Shown: piece after piece, positions 7,157 through 14,209 of the stretch
Numbering within the stretch: the first letter of the stretch is position 1
Layout of the letters: each line of letters opens with the position of its first letter
DNA from: Microvirga sp.
GTDB taxonomy: Bacteria > Pseudomonadota > Alphaproteobacteria > Rhizobiales > Beijerinckiaceae
DNA: 33,672 nt
Direction of reading: 5' to 3'
Assembly: GCA_029266525.1 (NCBI GenBank)
Contig: JAQSWQ010000040.1
Location: forward strand, 1-33,672
Program-made: the position numbers and the translations under genes
Notes under the pieces: model-generated
What the model was told of the DNA's origin: nothing
Seen by the model: the letters and a program-made list of their open reading frames with translations, nothing else
Database searches by the model: none

Positions 7157-8275
7157 TCAGGATTCGGCAGCCGCGGCGGGGACCCGCTCGCCGCTCCGGG
7201 TGTAGCGTCGGTATGCAAAGGCACCGGCCGAAGCCTGCGCCGCCGCCACGGCGGCATCCATCGAGCCATGCGCCGGCGCGTAGGCACAGGCCGGATCGGC
7301 GTTGCGCGGGTCGCCCGTGATCGCGAACGCCTGGCACCGGCAGCCTCCGAAATCGATCTCCTTGCGCGGGCAGGACCTGCAGGGCTCGCGCATCCACTCG
7401 CTGCCGCGGAAGGCGTTGAAGGCGGGCGATTCCCGCCAGATCGCCGCAAGCGGACGCTCGCGTACGGACCAGAAGGTCAGGCCGGGGATGGTCTCAGCGG
7501 CGTGGCAGGGCAGCACGCGGCCTGACGGCGTGACGTTCATCGACCGCCGACCCCATCCGTTCATGCAGGGCTTCGGGAAGCGCGCGAAATAGTCGGGCGC
7601 GACATAATCGATCACGATCGCGCCCAGGAGCTCGGCACTGAGCCGCTCGACGGTCGCTCGCGTCTCGGCGACCTGCGCGGCGGAGGGCAGGAGCGCGGCC
7701 CGGTTCTTGAGAGCCCAGCCGTAATACTGCGAGTGCGCGACCTCGATCCGCCGCGCGCCGAGGTCGACCGCCTCCCGCACCAGCTCGTCGACGGCTGCGA
7801 TGTTCGCCCGGTGGATCACCGCATTGATCGTGAGCGGCAGGCCGAGTTCGACGAGCTCGCGGGCAACCCCGCGCTTCCTGGCGTGGGCCCCTGCGAATCC
7901 GGCGATGAGGTCGGCTTCTTCGGCGCGGACGTGCTGGACCGACAGCTGGACGTGGTCGAGCCCGGCGCCGGCAAGCGCCTCGAGCCGCGCCCCGTCGAGC
8001 CCGATGCCCGAGGTGATGAGGTTGGTGTAGAGCCCGGCGCGGGCGGCGCCGCGCGTGAGCTCGACGAGATCGGCGCGGGCCGCCGGCTCGCCGCCAGACA
8101 GGTGAAGCTGCAGCACCCCAAGCGCCGCCGCTTCCTCGAACACGCGTATCCATGTCGCCGTATCGAGCTCGCCCGAGCGGCGCTCGAGGTCCAGCGGGTT
8201 CGAGCAGTAGGGGCAGGCGAGCGGGCAGCGGTGCGTCAGCTCGGCGAGAAGCCCGAGGGGCGGAGCGATGCTCAC
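7157..8275 (-). CDS. pqqE: PqqE, radical SAM enzyme of PQQ biosynthesis
   Basis: The 372-residue protein carries the radical SAM motif CPLACPYC (C17, C21, C24), which holds the 4Fe-4S cluster that cleaves S-adenosylmethionine, and the LSGGEP motif. The C-terminal SPASM domain has the auxiliary-cluster cysteines: [26 protein letters not shown], and [18 protein letters not shown] followed by [11 protein letters not shown]. PqqE makes the first carbon-carbon bond, between the Glu and Tyr side chains of PqqA held by PqqD. It starts with GTG in a GTGA overlap with the pqqD stop, implying translational coupling. It is the last gene of the leftward pqqABCDE operon. Confidence 0.96.
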   Translation of the reverse strand: MSIAPPLGLLAELTHRCPLACPYCSNPLDLERRSGELDTATWIRVFEEAAALGVLQLHLSGGEPAARADLVELTRGAARAGLYTNLITSGIGLDGARLEALAGAGLDHVQLSVQHVRAEEADLIAGFAGAHARKRGVARELVELGLPLTINAVIHRANIAAVDELVREAVDLGARRIEVAHSQYYGWALKNRAALLPSAAQVAETRATVERLSAELLGAIVIDYVAPDYFARFPKPCMNGWGRRSMNVTPSGRVLPCHAAETIPGLTFWSVRERPLAAIWRESPAFNAFRGSEWMREPCRSCPRKEIDFGGCRCQAFAITGDPRNADPACAYAPAHGSMDAAVAAAQASAGAFAYRRYTRSGERVPAAAAES

Positions 8276-8550
8276 AGCTCGACGATCCGCTTCGCCGCGA
8301 GATCGCGCAACATCGCCTCGGCATCGCTGGCGATGCGCGCTCGTTCCGTCGCGAAGCGGTTCGCGAGCTCGTCGACGATCATGTCGAAGCTGCGCTCCCC
8401 GTCACAGAGCTTCAGCACCTCGACGGCGGTGCCGTTCGCCTGCAGCACCCGCTCCGGCCCAAGAAGCACGTGACCGCCTCTCGCCTTATCCTCGTGCAGG
8501 CGCACGCCGCGGGCGAGGCGCGGCTTCGCGTCGGGCGCGAGCCCTATCAT
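8272..8550 (-). CDS. pqqD: PqqD, PqqA-binding chaperone
   Basis: The 92-residue product ([20 protein letters not shown] onward) has the family landmarks: [19 protein letters not shown], then [20 protein letters not shown], and a helical C-terminus ending AAKRIVEL. PqqD is the stand-alone RiPP recognition element that binds the PqqA peptide and presents it to PqqE. The ATG at 8550 overlaps the pqqC stop in ATGA, and the stop overlaps the pqqE start. The length is normal. The longer open frame extending to 8994 is only a pqqC shadow upstream of this ATG. Confidence 0.95.
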   Translation of the reverse strand: MIGLAPDAKPRLARGVRLHEDKARGGHVLLGPERVLQANGTAVEVLKLCDGERSFDMIVDELANRFATERARIASDAEAMLRDLAAKRIVEL

Positions 8551-9278
8551 CGCGGCGGCTCCCAGGCCCAGGGCGGCACATGGCCGGGCTCCACATAGGC
8601 GTGGTGCAGCGCGTCGAGCATCGCCCAGAGCACGTCGCATTTGAATTCGAGCGCCTGAAGCACGGCGACCTGCGTCTCCGGGATCGTTGCGTGCTCGGTG
8701 ACATAGGCGAGCGCGACGTCGACATCGCGCCGGGCCTGCTCCGGCCGCGCCGTGAAGTAGACGAGCGTCTCGGGCGTGACGAAATCGTAACTCGCGAGCA
8801 TGCCCTGGACGCGCGTGTGGATGACCTGCGGCGAGAACAGCTCGGTGAGGGAGGACGCGATCGCCTCGAGCAGCGTCCGCTCGCGAACGAAATGGACATA
8901 GGCGTCGACCGCGAAGCGCGTTCCCGGAAGGATCGCGCGCGTCGATTCGACGAGGTCGCGGTCGAGGCCGAGCGCGTCCGTGAGGCGCAGCCATTTCGCG
9001 ATGCCGCCCTCGCCCTCGCGCTCGCCATCATGGTCGATCACCCGCGGGCGCCACGCGCGACGCAGCGCGGGATCCTCGATGCGGGCGAGAATCGCCGCGT
9101 CCTTCTGGGGGATGCGCGATTGGTAGTAATAGCGGTTCAGCGCCCAGGCCTGGACCTGCGCCTTGGTGCATCGCCCGGAATGCAAGAGGGCGTGGAAAGG
9201 GTGCTTGTCGTGGTAGCGCGCCGCGCCGATCGCGTGCAGGCGCTCGACAAGCCCTCCCGGCGAGAGCACCGGTTTCAC
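8547..9278 (-). CDS. pqqC: PqqC, pyrroloquinoline-quinone synthase
   Basis: The 243-residue cofactor-free oxidase catalyses the final ring closure and oxidation of the intermediate AHQQ to PQQ with O2. Hallmarks are YHDKHPFHALLHSGR (residues 22-36) and ALNRYYYQSRIPQKDAAILA with the conserved Tyr-rich active-site helix. Further on come VIDHDGEREGEGGIAKWLRL, FSPQVIHTRVQGMLASYDFV and EFKCDVLWAMLDALHHAYV. It overlaps pqqB by four bases (ATGA) and pqqD by four bases. Length and motifs are typical, with no missing residue seen. Confidence 0.96.
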   Translation of the reverse strand: MKPVLSPGGLVERLHAIGAARYHDKHPFHALLHSGRCTKAQVQAWALNRYYYQSRIPQKDAAILARIEDPALRRAWRPRVIDHDGEREGEGGIAKWLRLTDALGLDRDLVESTRAILPGTRFAVDAYVHFVRERTLLEAIASSLTELFSPQVIHTRVQGMLASYDFVTPETLVYFTARPEQARRDVDVALAYVTEHATIPETQVAVLQALEFKCDVLWAMLDALHHAYVEPGHVPPWAWEPPR

Positions 9279-10171
9279 AGCAAGATCTCCATGCCGTCAT
9301 GGGCAACCTCGAAACCGGCCTCTTCGACGGCCCCGCGCTCGGGCGAGCCTTCGACCAGCACAGGGTTGGTGTTGTTGACATGCACGAAGATCTTCCGCTT
9401 CGCCGGCAAGCCCCGGAGCGCCGCGAGCGAGCCTCCCTCGCGGGCGATCGGAAGATGGCCCATACGCCGGCCGGTCTTGCTGCTTACACCCGCCGCGATC
9501 ATCTCGTCATCCGCGAAGACCGTGCCGTCGAAAAGCAGGATTTCGGCTTTCCCGAGCCTCTCCAAGAGGTCCGGGCTGAGCTGGGCACAGCCTGGGACAT
9601 AGGCGAGCTTGCGCTCGCCGCGGCCGATCATCACCCCGGCGGTCTCGCCGGTTTCGGAGCCGACGGCCGGGACCGTGCCTTCAAGGTAAAGCGGCGCCTT
9701 GCCGGGAACCGGAAAAATCTCGATGCGCAGCCCGGCCGCCTCCACAGGCTCCCCGGGCGCGACCGTCACGCGCTCCACCACGCCGTCGGCGAGCACGTCG
9801 AACACCGGGTTCCCTCTTAGGGCCGCGTGGACGGGCGCGAGCGCGATGAGGCGAAAGGGCTGGCGCTCCCGCAGCGAGAGGAGCCCCGCGATGTGGTCGA
9901 CATCGGCGTTGGTCAGGACGACGGCTGCGATCGGGGAATGCCGGCCGGGCTTGCGCGGCCTGAGATCGGGGCAGGCGCGAAGCTGCTGCGGCAGATCCGG
10001 AGAGGCGTTGAAGAGAACCCAGCTTTCGCCGTCGCCGGTCGCCGCGAGGCTCGACTGCGTGCGAGGTTTGACCCGGGGGTCGCCGTCCCAGGCGAGCGCG
10101 CAGATCGTGCAGCGGCAGTTCCATTGCGGAAAGCCGCCGCCTGCCGCCGATCCGAGGATGACGGCTTTCGC
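9275..10171 (-). CDS. pqqB: PqqB, metallo-beta-lactamase-fold protein of PQQ biosynthesis, start codon unclear
   Basis: The frame read leftward from about 10168 gives KAVILGSAAGGGFPQWNCRC, then VLTNADVDHIAGLLSLRE (metal-binding Asp/His motif) and HVNNTNPVLVEGSPERGAVE near the C-terminus, all characteristic of PqqB (about 300 residues). PqqB acts as a hydroxylase on the cross-linked Glu-Tyr dipeptide. The oddity is the start: no ATG, GTG or TTG exists in frame between the TGA at 10220-10222 and the first conserved residues. The codon just before Lys (10169-10171) is GCG where the family normally has Met. The first in-frame ATG (9805) would delete the whole metal site. Either a start codon was lost by a small deletion or assembly error, or a rare codon is used. 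Confidence 0.9.
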   Translation of the reverse strand, partial: AKAVILGSAAGGGFPQWNCRCTICALAWDGDPRVKPRTQSSLAATGDGESWVLFNASPDLPQQLRACPDLRPRKPGRHSPIAAVVLTNADVDHIAGLLSLRERQPFRLIALAPVHAALRGNPVFDVLADGVVERVTVAPGEPVEAAGLRIEIFPVPGKAPLYLEGTVPAVGSETGETAGVMIGRGERKLAYVPGCAQLSPDLLERLGKAEILLFDGTVFADDEMIAAGVSSKTGRRMGHLPIAREGGSLAALRGLPAKRKIFVHVNNTNPVLVEGSPERGAVEEAGFEVAHDGMEILL

Positions 10172-10206
10172 TGCTTTGCTAGGAGGTGCGGAGCGTCGGT
10201 CCAGCG

Positions 10207-10296
10207 CTATGGAAGGACCTCATCCTCGCCGGACACATAGGAGGTGACTTCCATGCCGACGGCGATCTCGGTGACGACCGGAGTTTCCCAGGCCAT
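10207..10296 (-). CDS. pqqA: PqqA, precursor peptide of PQQ
   Basis: A 29-residue peptide, MAWETPVVTEIAVGMEVTSY followed by VSGEDEVLP. It contains the invariant Glu-x3-Tyr pair (E16 and Y20, in MEVTSY), whose side chains are fused to become PQQ. The MxWxTP start and VGMEVTSY core are typical of the family. AGAGGGAG lies about nine bases upstream of the ATG at 10296. It is the first gene of the leftward operon, ahead of pqqB, C, D and E. A dedicated PqqA protease (PqqF/PqqG) is not present in this window. Confidence 0.95.
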   Translation of the reverse strand: MAWETPVVTEIAVGMEVTSYVSGEDEVLP

Positions 10297-10393
10297 GCGC
10301 TGCTGCTCCCTCTGACCGGTGGCGTACGAAAGCTTACCCTTCCAACGCCAAGCTCTGGCGCAAGGTCCCTTGTGGCGTCAAGAATGGCCTGAA
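10297..10393. promoter_or_regulatory. divergent promoter region of pqqA and the PQQ-associated ABC system
   Basis: The 97-bp gap separates pqqA (leftward, ATG at 10296) from the binding-protein gene (rightward, ATG at 10394) and must carry both promoters if both are expressed from here. It contains the pqqA ribosome binding site AGAGGGAG on the minus strand. I see no convincing -35/-10 pair or operator palindrome. A GTG at 10319 could start the rightward gene and would shrink this gap. Confidence 0.4.
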
Positions 10394-11620
10394 ATGCGGC
10401 AGGCAAGATCACGATCGACCCATGAGGCGGTGTTCCGCCGCCGGCTCGCGAGCCTACTCGGCAGCGCCTTGCTGATCGCTACGGTACCGCTCGGGATGGC
10501 AGAAGCCGCAGCGCCGGACACCATTCGGATCGGATATCTCCACCAGGAGCGCGCGCCAGCGTCGCCGGCGAGCCCGCTCGACGAGCTCGCGACCGAGGAG
10601 GGTCTTGCGGGTGCGCGGCTCGGCATTGCCGACAACGCTGCCACCGGGCGCTTCATCGGCCAGAGCTTCGTCGTTATCGAGCGCCGGATGAGGCGCGGTG
10701 ACGATCCTGTCGCCGCCGTTGCGGAGCTTGCGGCAGAGGGCGTGCGTTTCGTCATCACCGATCTCGATGCCGAGCCGCTGCGGCTGGCCGCGGGCGCCGC
10801 TCCGCGCCTGCTCTTTCTCAATGCCCGTGCGCCTGACGACGCGCTCCGGGCCCAGTGCCGCAACAACCTCCTGCACACCGTTCCGAGCCGGGCGATGCTG
10901 GCGGACGGGCTTGCCCAATATCTCGTGTGGAAGCGGTGGCGGCGCTGGTTCCTCGTCGTGGGGCAGGGCGCCGGCGACGTGCTTTATGCGGAGGCGGTCC
11001 GGCGCGCGGCGAAGCGCTTCGGCGCCGAGATCGTGATCGAAAAGGCCTGGAGCTTCCAATATGGCCCCGCCCGTGCCGACACGGGTCACGTCACGCTCCA
11101 GACCGAGATCCCGGCCTTCACCAACGTCGCCGACCACGATGTATTGGTGGTCGCGGACGAGGCGAACGCGTTCGGCGACTATCTCGACGGCCGCACCGCC
11201 CGGCCGCGGCCGGTCGCCGGAACGCATCACCTCGTCGCGACCGGCTGGAGCGCTGTGAACGAGCAGTGGGGTGCAACGCAGCTCGCAAGCCGCTTCGCCA
11301 AGCTCGCCGGCCGGCGCATGACGGCCGTCGACTACGCGGCATGGGCGGCCGTGCGCAGCGTCGGCGAGGCGGCGACGCGCAGCCGCAGCGCCGATCCCGA
11401 CAAGATCGCGGCGTATCTCCGCGGCCCCGCCTTCCTGATGTCGGGGTTCAAGGGACGGGGACAGAGCTTTCGGGAGTGGGACGGGCAGATGCGCCAGCCG
11501 ATCCTGATCGCCGGGCCGCGGCTCCTGGTCTCGGCCTCGCCGCAGCCGGGGTTTCTGCACCGAGTGTCCGAACTCGACACGCTCGGAGTCGACCGGGAGG
11601 AGAGCCCGTGCAAGCCGTGA
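10394..11620 (+). CDS. periplasmic substrate-binding protein of the PQQ-dependent alcohol dehydrogenase-associated ABC system
   Basis: The 408-residue product has a long basic n-region and signal sequence (RRRLASLLGSALLIATVPLG, cleaved around AEAAAPD). It then has a type-1 periplasmic-binding fold: IRIGYLHQE, VAELAAEGVRFVITDLDAE, LFLNARAPDDALR, a second lobe at WFLVVGQGAGDVLYAEAVRR, and DHDVLVVADEANAFGDYL. This matches the family always found beside PQQ alcohol dehydrogenases; its ligand is unknown. The start is ATG at 10394; an upstream GTG at 10319 adds 25 residues before the signal peptide. The gene overlaps the next by 13 bases and leads a four-gene ABC operon. Confidence 0.88.
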   Translation: MRQARSRSTHEAVFRRRLASLLGSALLIATVPLGMAEAAAPDTIRIGYLHQERAPASPASPLDELATEEGLAGARLGIADNAATGRFIGQSFVVIERRMRRGDDPVAAVAELAAEGVRFVITDLDAEPLRLAAGAAPRLLFLNARAPDDALRAQCRNNLLHTVPSRAMLADGLAQYLVWKRWRRWFLVVGQGAGDVLYAEAVRRAAKRFGAEIVIEKAWSFQYGPARADTGHVTLQTEIPAFTNVADHDVLVVADEANAFGDYLDGRTARPRPVAGTHHLVATGWSAVNEQWGATQLASRFAKLAGRRMTAVDYAAWAAVRSVGEAATRSRSADPDKIAAYLRGPAFLMSGFKGRGQSFREWDGQMRQPILIAGPRLLVSASPQPGFLHRVSELDTLGVDREESPCKP

Positions 11621-12567
11621 CGCCGCTGGTGTTCGCGCTTGCGCTGCTTGCGGCCCCTGCAGCCGCCGAGACCGTCTATGTCTCGAACGAGCAGGACAAC
11701 ACGATCTCCGCGATCGACGGCGAAACGTTGTCGGTGACAGCCACGATCCCCGTCGGCCGGCGTCCCCGGGGCATCGCGCTCAGCCCCGACAAGCGCCGGC
11801 TCTTTGTGGCGGTCGGCGACGACAACCGCATCGACGTGGTCGACCTCGCCTCGCGCAAGGTCGTGGACGCGCTCCCGTCCGGCGAAGATCCGGAGCTGTT
11901 CGTCGTTCATCCCGACGGCAAGCGCCTTTTCGTCGCGAACGAGAACGACAGCCTGGTTTCCGTGCTTGAGATCGAATCGAAGAAGGTCATCGGGGAGATC
12001 CAGGTCGGAGTCGAGCCGGAGGGCATGGCGGTGAGCCCGGACGGCCAGCTCGTCGTCTGCACCTCCGAGACGACGAGCATGGCGCATTTCGTCGACGCCT
12101 CGACTTACGAGGTGGTCGACAACGTGCTCGTCGACACCCGCCCGCGGGCCGCCGCGTTCACCCCGGACGGGAAGCAGGTCTGGGTGTCCTCGGAACTGCG
12201 CGGAACCGTGTCGGTCATTGGCGTGCAAAGCCGTGCAATCGACGCCATCGTGGAGTTTGCGATCCCCGGCGTTCCGCGCGAATTGGTGCAGGCGGTCGGA
12301 ATCGCACACGGCCACGACGGGCGCGCCTATGTGGCGCTCGGGCCGGCCAACCGCGTCGCTGAGGTGGACAACAAGTCGCTGAAGATCTTGCGCTATTACC
12401 TCGTCGGGCAGCGCGTGTGGCACATCGCGCTCTCCGCTGACGAGAAGCGTCTCTATGCCGCCAACGGCGGCTCCGGCGACGTAACGGTGATCGATCTCGA
12501 ACGGCGCGAACCGGTCAAGTCGATCGCCGTCGGGCGCTCGCCCTGGGGCGTGGTGACTGCGCCATGA
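11608..12567 (+). CDS. secreted YVTN-type beta-propeller protein associated with PQQ dehydrogenases
   Basis: The 319-residue protein has a signal peptide (MQAVTPLVFALALLAAPAAA, cleavage before ETVYVSNEQD) and then repeats of the seven-bladed YVTN type. Visible blades include VYVSNEQDNTISAIDGETL, LFVAVGDDNRIDVVDLAS, LFVANENDSLVSVLEIES, VWVSSELRGTVSVIGVQS and LYAANGGSGDVTVIDLER. It belongs to the propeller family consistently linked to PQQ-dependent catabolism and the accompanying ABC transporter; its partner is unknown. It starts with GTG at 11608 after GGGAGGAG, overlapping the preceding gene, and its stop overlaps the ATPase start in ATGA. It has no PQQ-binding dehydrogenase motifs. Confidence 0.9.
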   Translation: MQAVTPLVFALALLAAPAAAETVYVSNEQDNTISAIDGETLSVTATIPVGRRPRGIALSPDKRRLFVAVGDDNRIDVVDLASRKVVDALPSGEDPELFVVHPDGKRLFVANENDSLVSVLEIESKKVIGEIQVGVEPEGMAVSPDGQLVVCTSETTSMAHFVDASTYEVVDNVLVDTRPRAAAFTPDGKQVWVSSELRGTVSVIGVQSRAIDAIVEFAIPGVPRELVQAVGIAHGHDGRAYVALGPANRVAEVDNKSLKILRYYLVGQRVWHIALSADEKRLYAANGGSGDVTVIDLERREPVKSIAVGRSPWGVVTAP

Positions 12568-13292
12568 AGGCGCTCGAGATCGATCGCGTGAGTCATCGCT
12601 TCGGCGCGCGCACGGTGCTGAGCGAGGTCAGCTTCGAGGTCGCAGCCGGCGGATTTGCGGTCCTCCTTGGGCGCAACGGCGCGGGCAAGACCACCCTCAT
12701 GTCCTTGATCGCTCGGCTTTATCACCCGAGGACGGGTGAGATCCGGGTGTTCGGCGCCTCGCTTCGCGCAAGGCCGATCGTTGCGCTTTCCCGACTGGGC
12801 GTGGTGTTCCAGCTGCCGACCCTCGATGTCCACCTCTCGGTGCGCGAGAACATGCGCTACCAGGCGGCGCTCTACGGCCTTTCGCGCCCCAAAGCCGAGG
12901 AAAGCGGTCGAGTCGAGCTTTCGCGCTTCGGATTGCTCGACCGGCTCGACGATCCGGTCCGCGCCTTGTCGAACGGCCTGCGCCGCCAGGCCGAGATCGC
13001 CCGCGCGCTCCTCCACCAGCCTCAGCTCCTGCTTCTGGACGAGCCGACCGTCGGCCTCGATCTTCCGGCCCGCCGCGCGATCCTCGCCCATGTCCGCGCC
13101 CTTTGCCGCGAGCGCGGCATCGCCGCGCTCTGGGCGACGCATCTGATGGACGAGGTCGAGGACGACGATGCGCTCGTGCTTCTGCACGAAGGCAAGATGC
13201 TCCACGCCGGACCGGCGCGCGAGCTCGCGGGCCGCACCGGGGCGGGTTCGCTCTCCGATGCCTTCCTCACGCTGACCCGGGAGGCCGCGTGA
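12564..13292 (+). CDS. ABC transporter ATP-binding protein of the PQQ-associated system
   Basis: The 242-residue cytoplasmic ATPase has Walker A GRNGAGKTT (residues 36-44), a Q-loop in VVFQLPTLDVHLSVREN, a signature region LSNGLRRQAEIARALL, Walker B LLLLDEPTVGLD and an H-loop in WATHLMDEV. The signature reads LSNGL where LSGGQ is standard, a moderate deviation. It would energise the permease encoded next, with which it overlaps by GTGA. The set is the PedC-like exporter/importer type found with PQQ ethanol and methanol dehydrogenases. Transport direction and substrate are not known. Confidence 0.93.
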   Translation: MKALEIDRVSHRFGARTVLSEVSFEVAAGGFAVLLGRNGAGKTTLMSLIARLYHPRTGEIRVFGASLRARPIVALSRLGVVFQLPTLDVHLSVRENMRYQAALYGLSRPKAEESGRVELSRFGLLDRLDDPVRALSNGLRRQAEIARALLHQPQLLLLDEPTVGLDLPARRAILAHVRALCRERGIAALWATHLMDEVEDDDALVLLHEGKMLHAGPARELAGRTGAGSLSDAFLTLTREAA

Positions 13293-14101
13293 GCGCGCGC
13301 CACTATCGGCGCGCCGCAGCCGGGATTGCGCGCCGGGAGCTCCTGCGCATGTTCAAGCAAAAGGGGCGGCTCGCGGCGGCGCTTGTGCGGCCGCTGATCT
13401 GGCTTGCGATCTTCGCGGCGGGATTCCGCACGGTGCTTGGCCTGTCGATTATGCCCCCCTATCAAACCTATGTGCTCTACGAGGTCTATATCGTGCCCGG
13501 GCTCGTCGGCATGATGCTGCTCTTCTATGCCATGCAGAGCTCGCTCTCGATGGTCTACGACCGCGAGATGGGCTCGATGCGCACGCTACTCGTTGCGCCG
13601 CTGCCTCGCTGGTTCCTGCTCGGCGCGCGGCTCCTCGCAAACACCCTTGCCGCGATTCCGCTCGTCTACGTGTTTCTGTTCGCAGCCCGGCTGTGGGAGG
13701 TGCGCCCGCCCTGGCCAGGCTACGTCGCGATCTTTCCTGCGCTTCTCCTCGCCGGGCTCATGCTCGGCGCCTTCGGCCTGCTCCTGTCCTCCTTCGTGCG
13801 CCAGCTCGAGAACTTCGCCGGCGTGATGAACTTCGCGATCGTCCCGATGTTCTTCGCCTCAACCGCCCTCTACCCGCTCTGGCGGCTTTCGGACGCGAGC
13901 CCTTGGCTCGCTTGGGTCGCAGTCTTCAACCCGTTCACTCATGCGGTCGAGATGATCCGCTTTGCGCTTTATCTGCGGCTCGAACCGGCCGCGCTTGCCA
14001 TGACAGCTGCGAGCGCACTCGTTTTCTTCGGCTTGGCCGTGCTGGCCTATGATCCGGGCCGGGGTTTGTGGAGTCGGCGTGAGCCTGGCGGATTCACATA
14101 A
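13289..14101 (+). CDS. ABC-2 type permease of the PQQ-associated system (PedC-like)
   Basis: The 270-residue membrane protein of the ABC-2 family starts with GTG at 13289, overlapping the ATPase stop. Six hydrophobic segments are visible, for example LAAALVRPLIWLAIFAAGF, YIVPGLVGMMLLFYAMQS, LLANTLAAIPLVYVFLFAA, YVAIFPALLLAGLMLGAFGL, and ALAMTAASALVFFGLAVLAY at the end. The ABC-2 motif region DREMGSMRTLLVAPLPRWFL follows the second segment. It forms the channel for the preceding ATPase. ABC-2 permeases are most often exporters, which sits oddly with a binding protein in the same operon. About 110 bases separate it from xoxF. Confidence 0.92.
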   Translation: MSARHYRRAAAGIARRELLRMFKQKGRLAAALVRPLIWLAIFAAGFRTVLGLSIMPPYQTYVLYEVYIVPGLVGMMLLFYAMQSSLSMVYDREMGSMRTLLVAPLPRWFLLGARLLANTLAAIPLVYVFLFAARLWEVRPPWPGYVAIFPALLLAGLMLGAFGLLLSSFVRQLENFAGVMNFAIVPMFFASTALYPLWRLSDASPWLAWVAVFNPFTHAVEMIRFALYLRLEPAALAMTAASALVFFGLAVLAYDPGRGLWSRREPGGFT

Positions 14102-14209
14102 GTTATTGAACGAAAACGTACACTTGGAACGAACGCGATCACAGCGGAGTTGAAGGCGCAGGCTTGGCTGTAGCCACGGCGCGAGTCCCGTCGCAGCCCG
14201 GGAGGTGCC

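Noticed and set aside
8551-8994. Longer frame upstream of pqqD
   Set aside because: It lies entirely within pqqC and lacks PqqD similarity; the ATG at 8550 overlaps the pqqC stop as expected.
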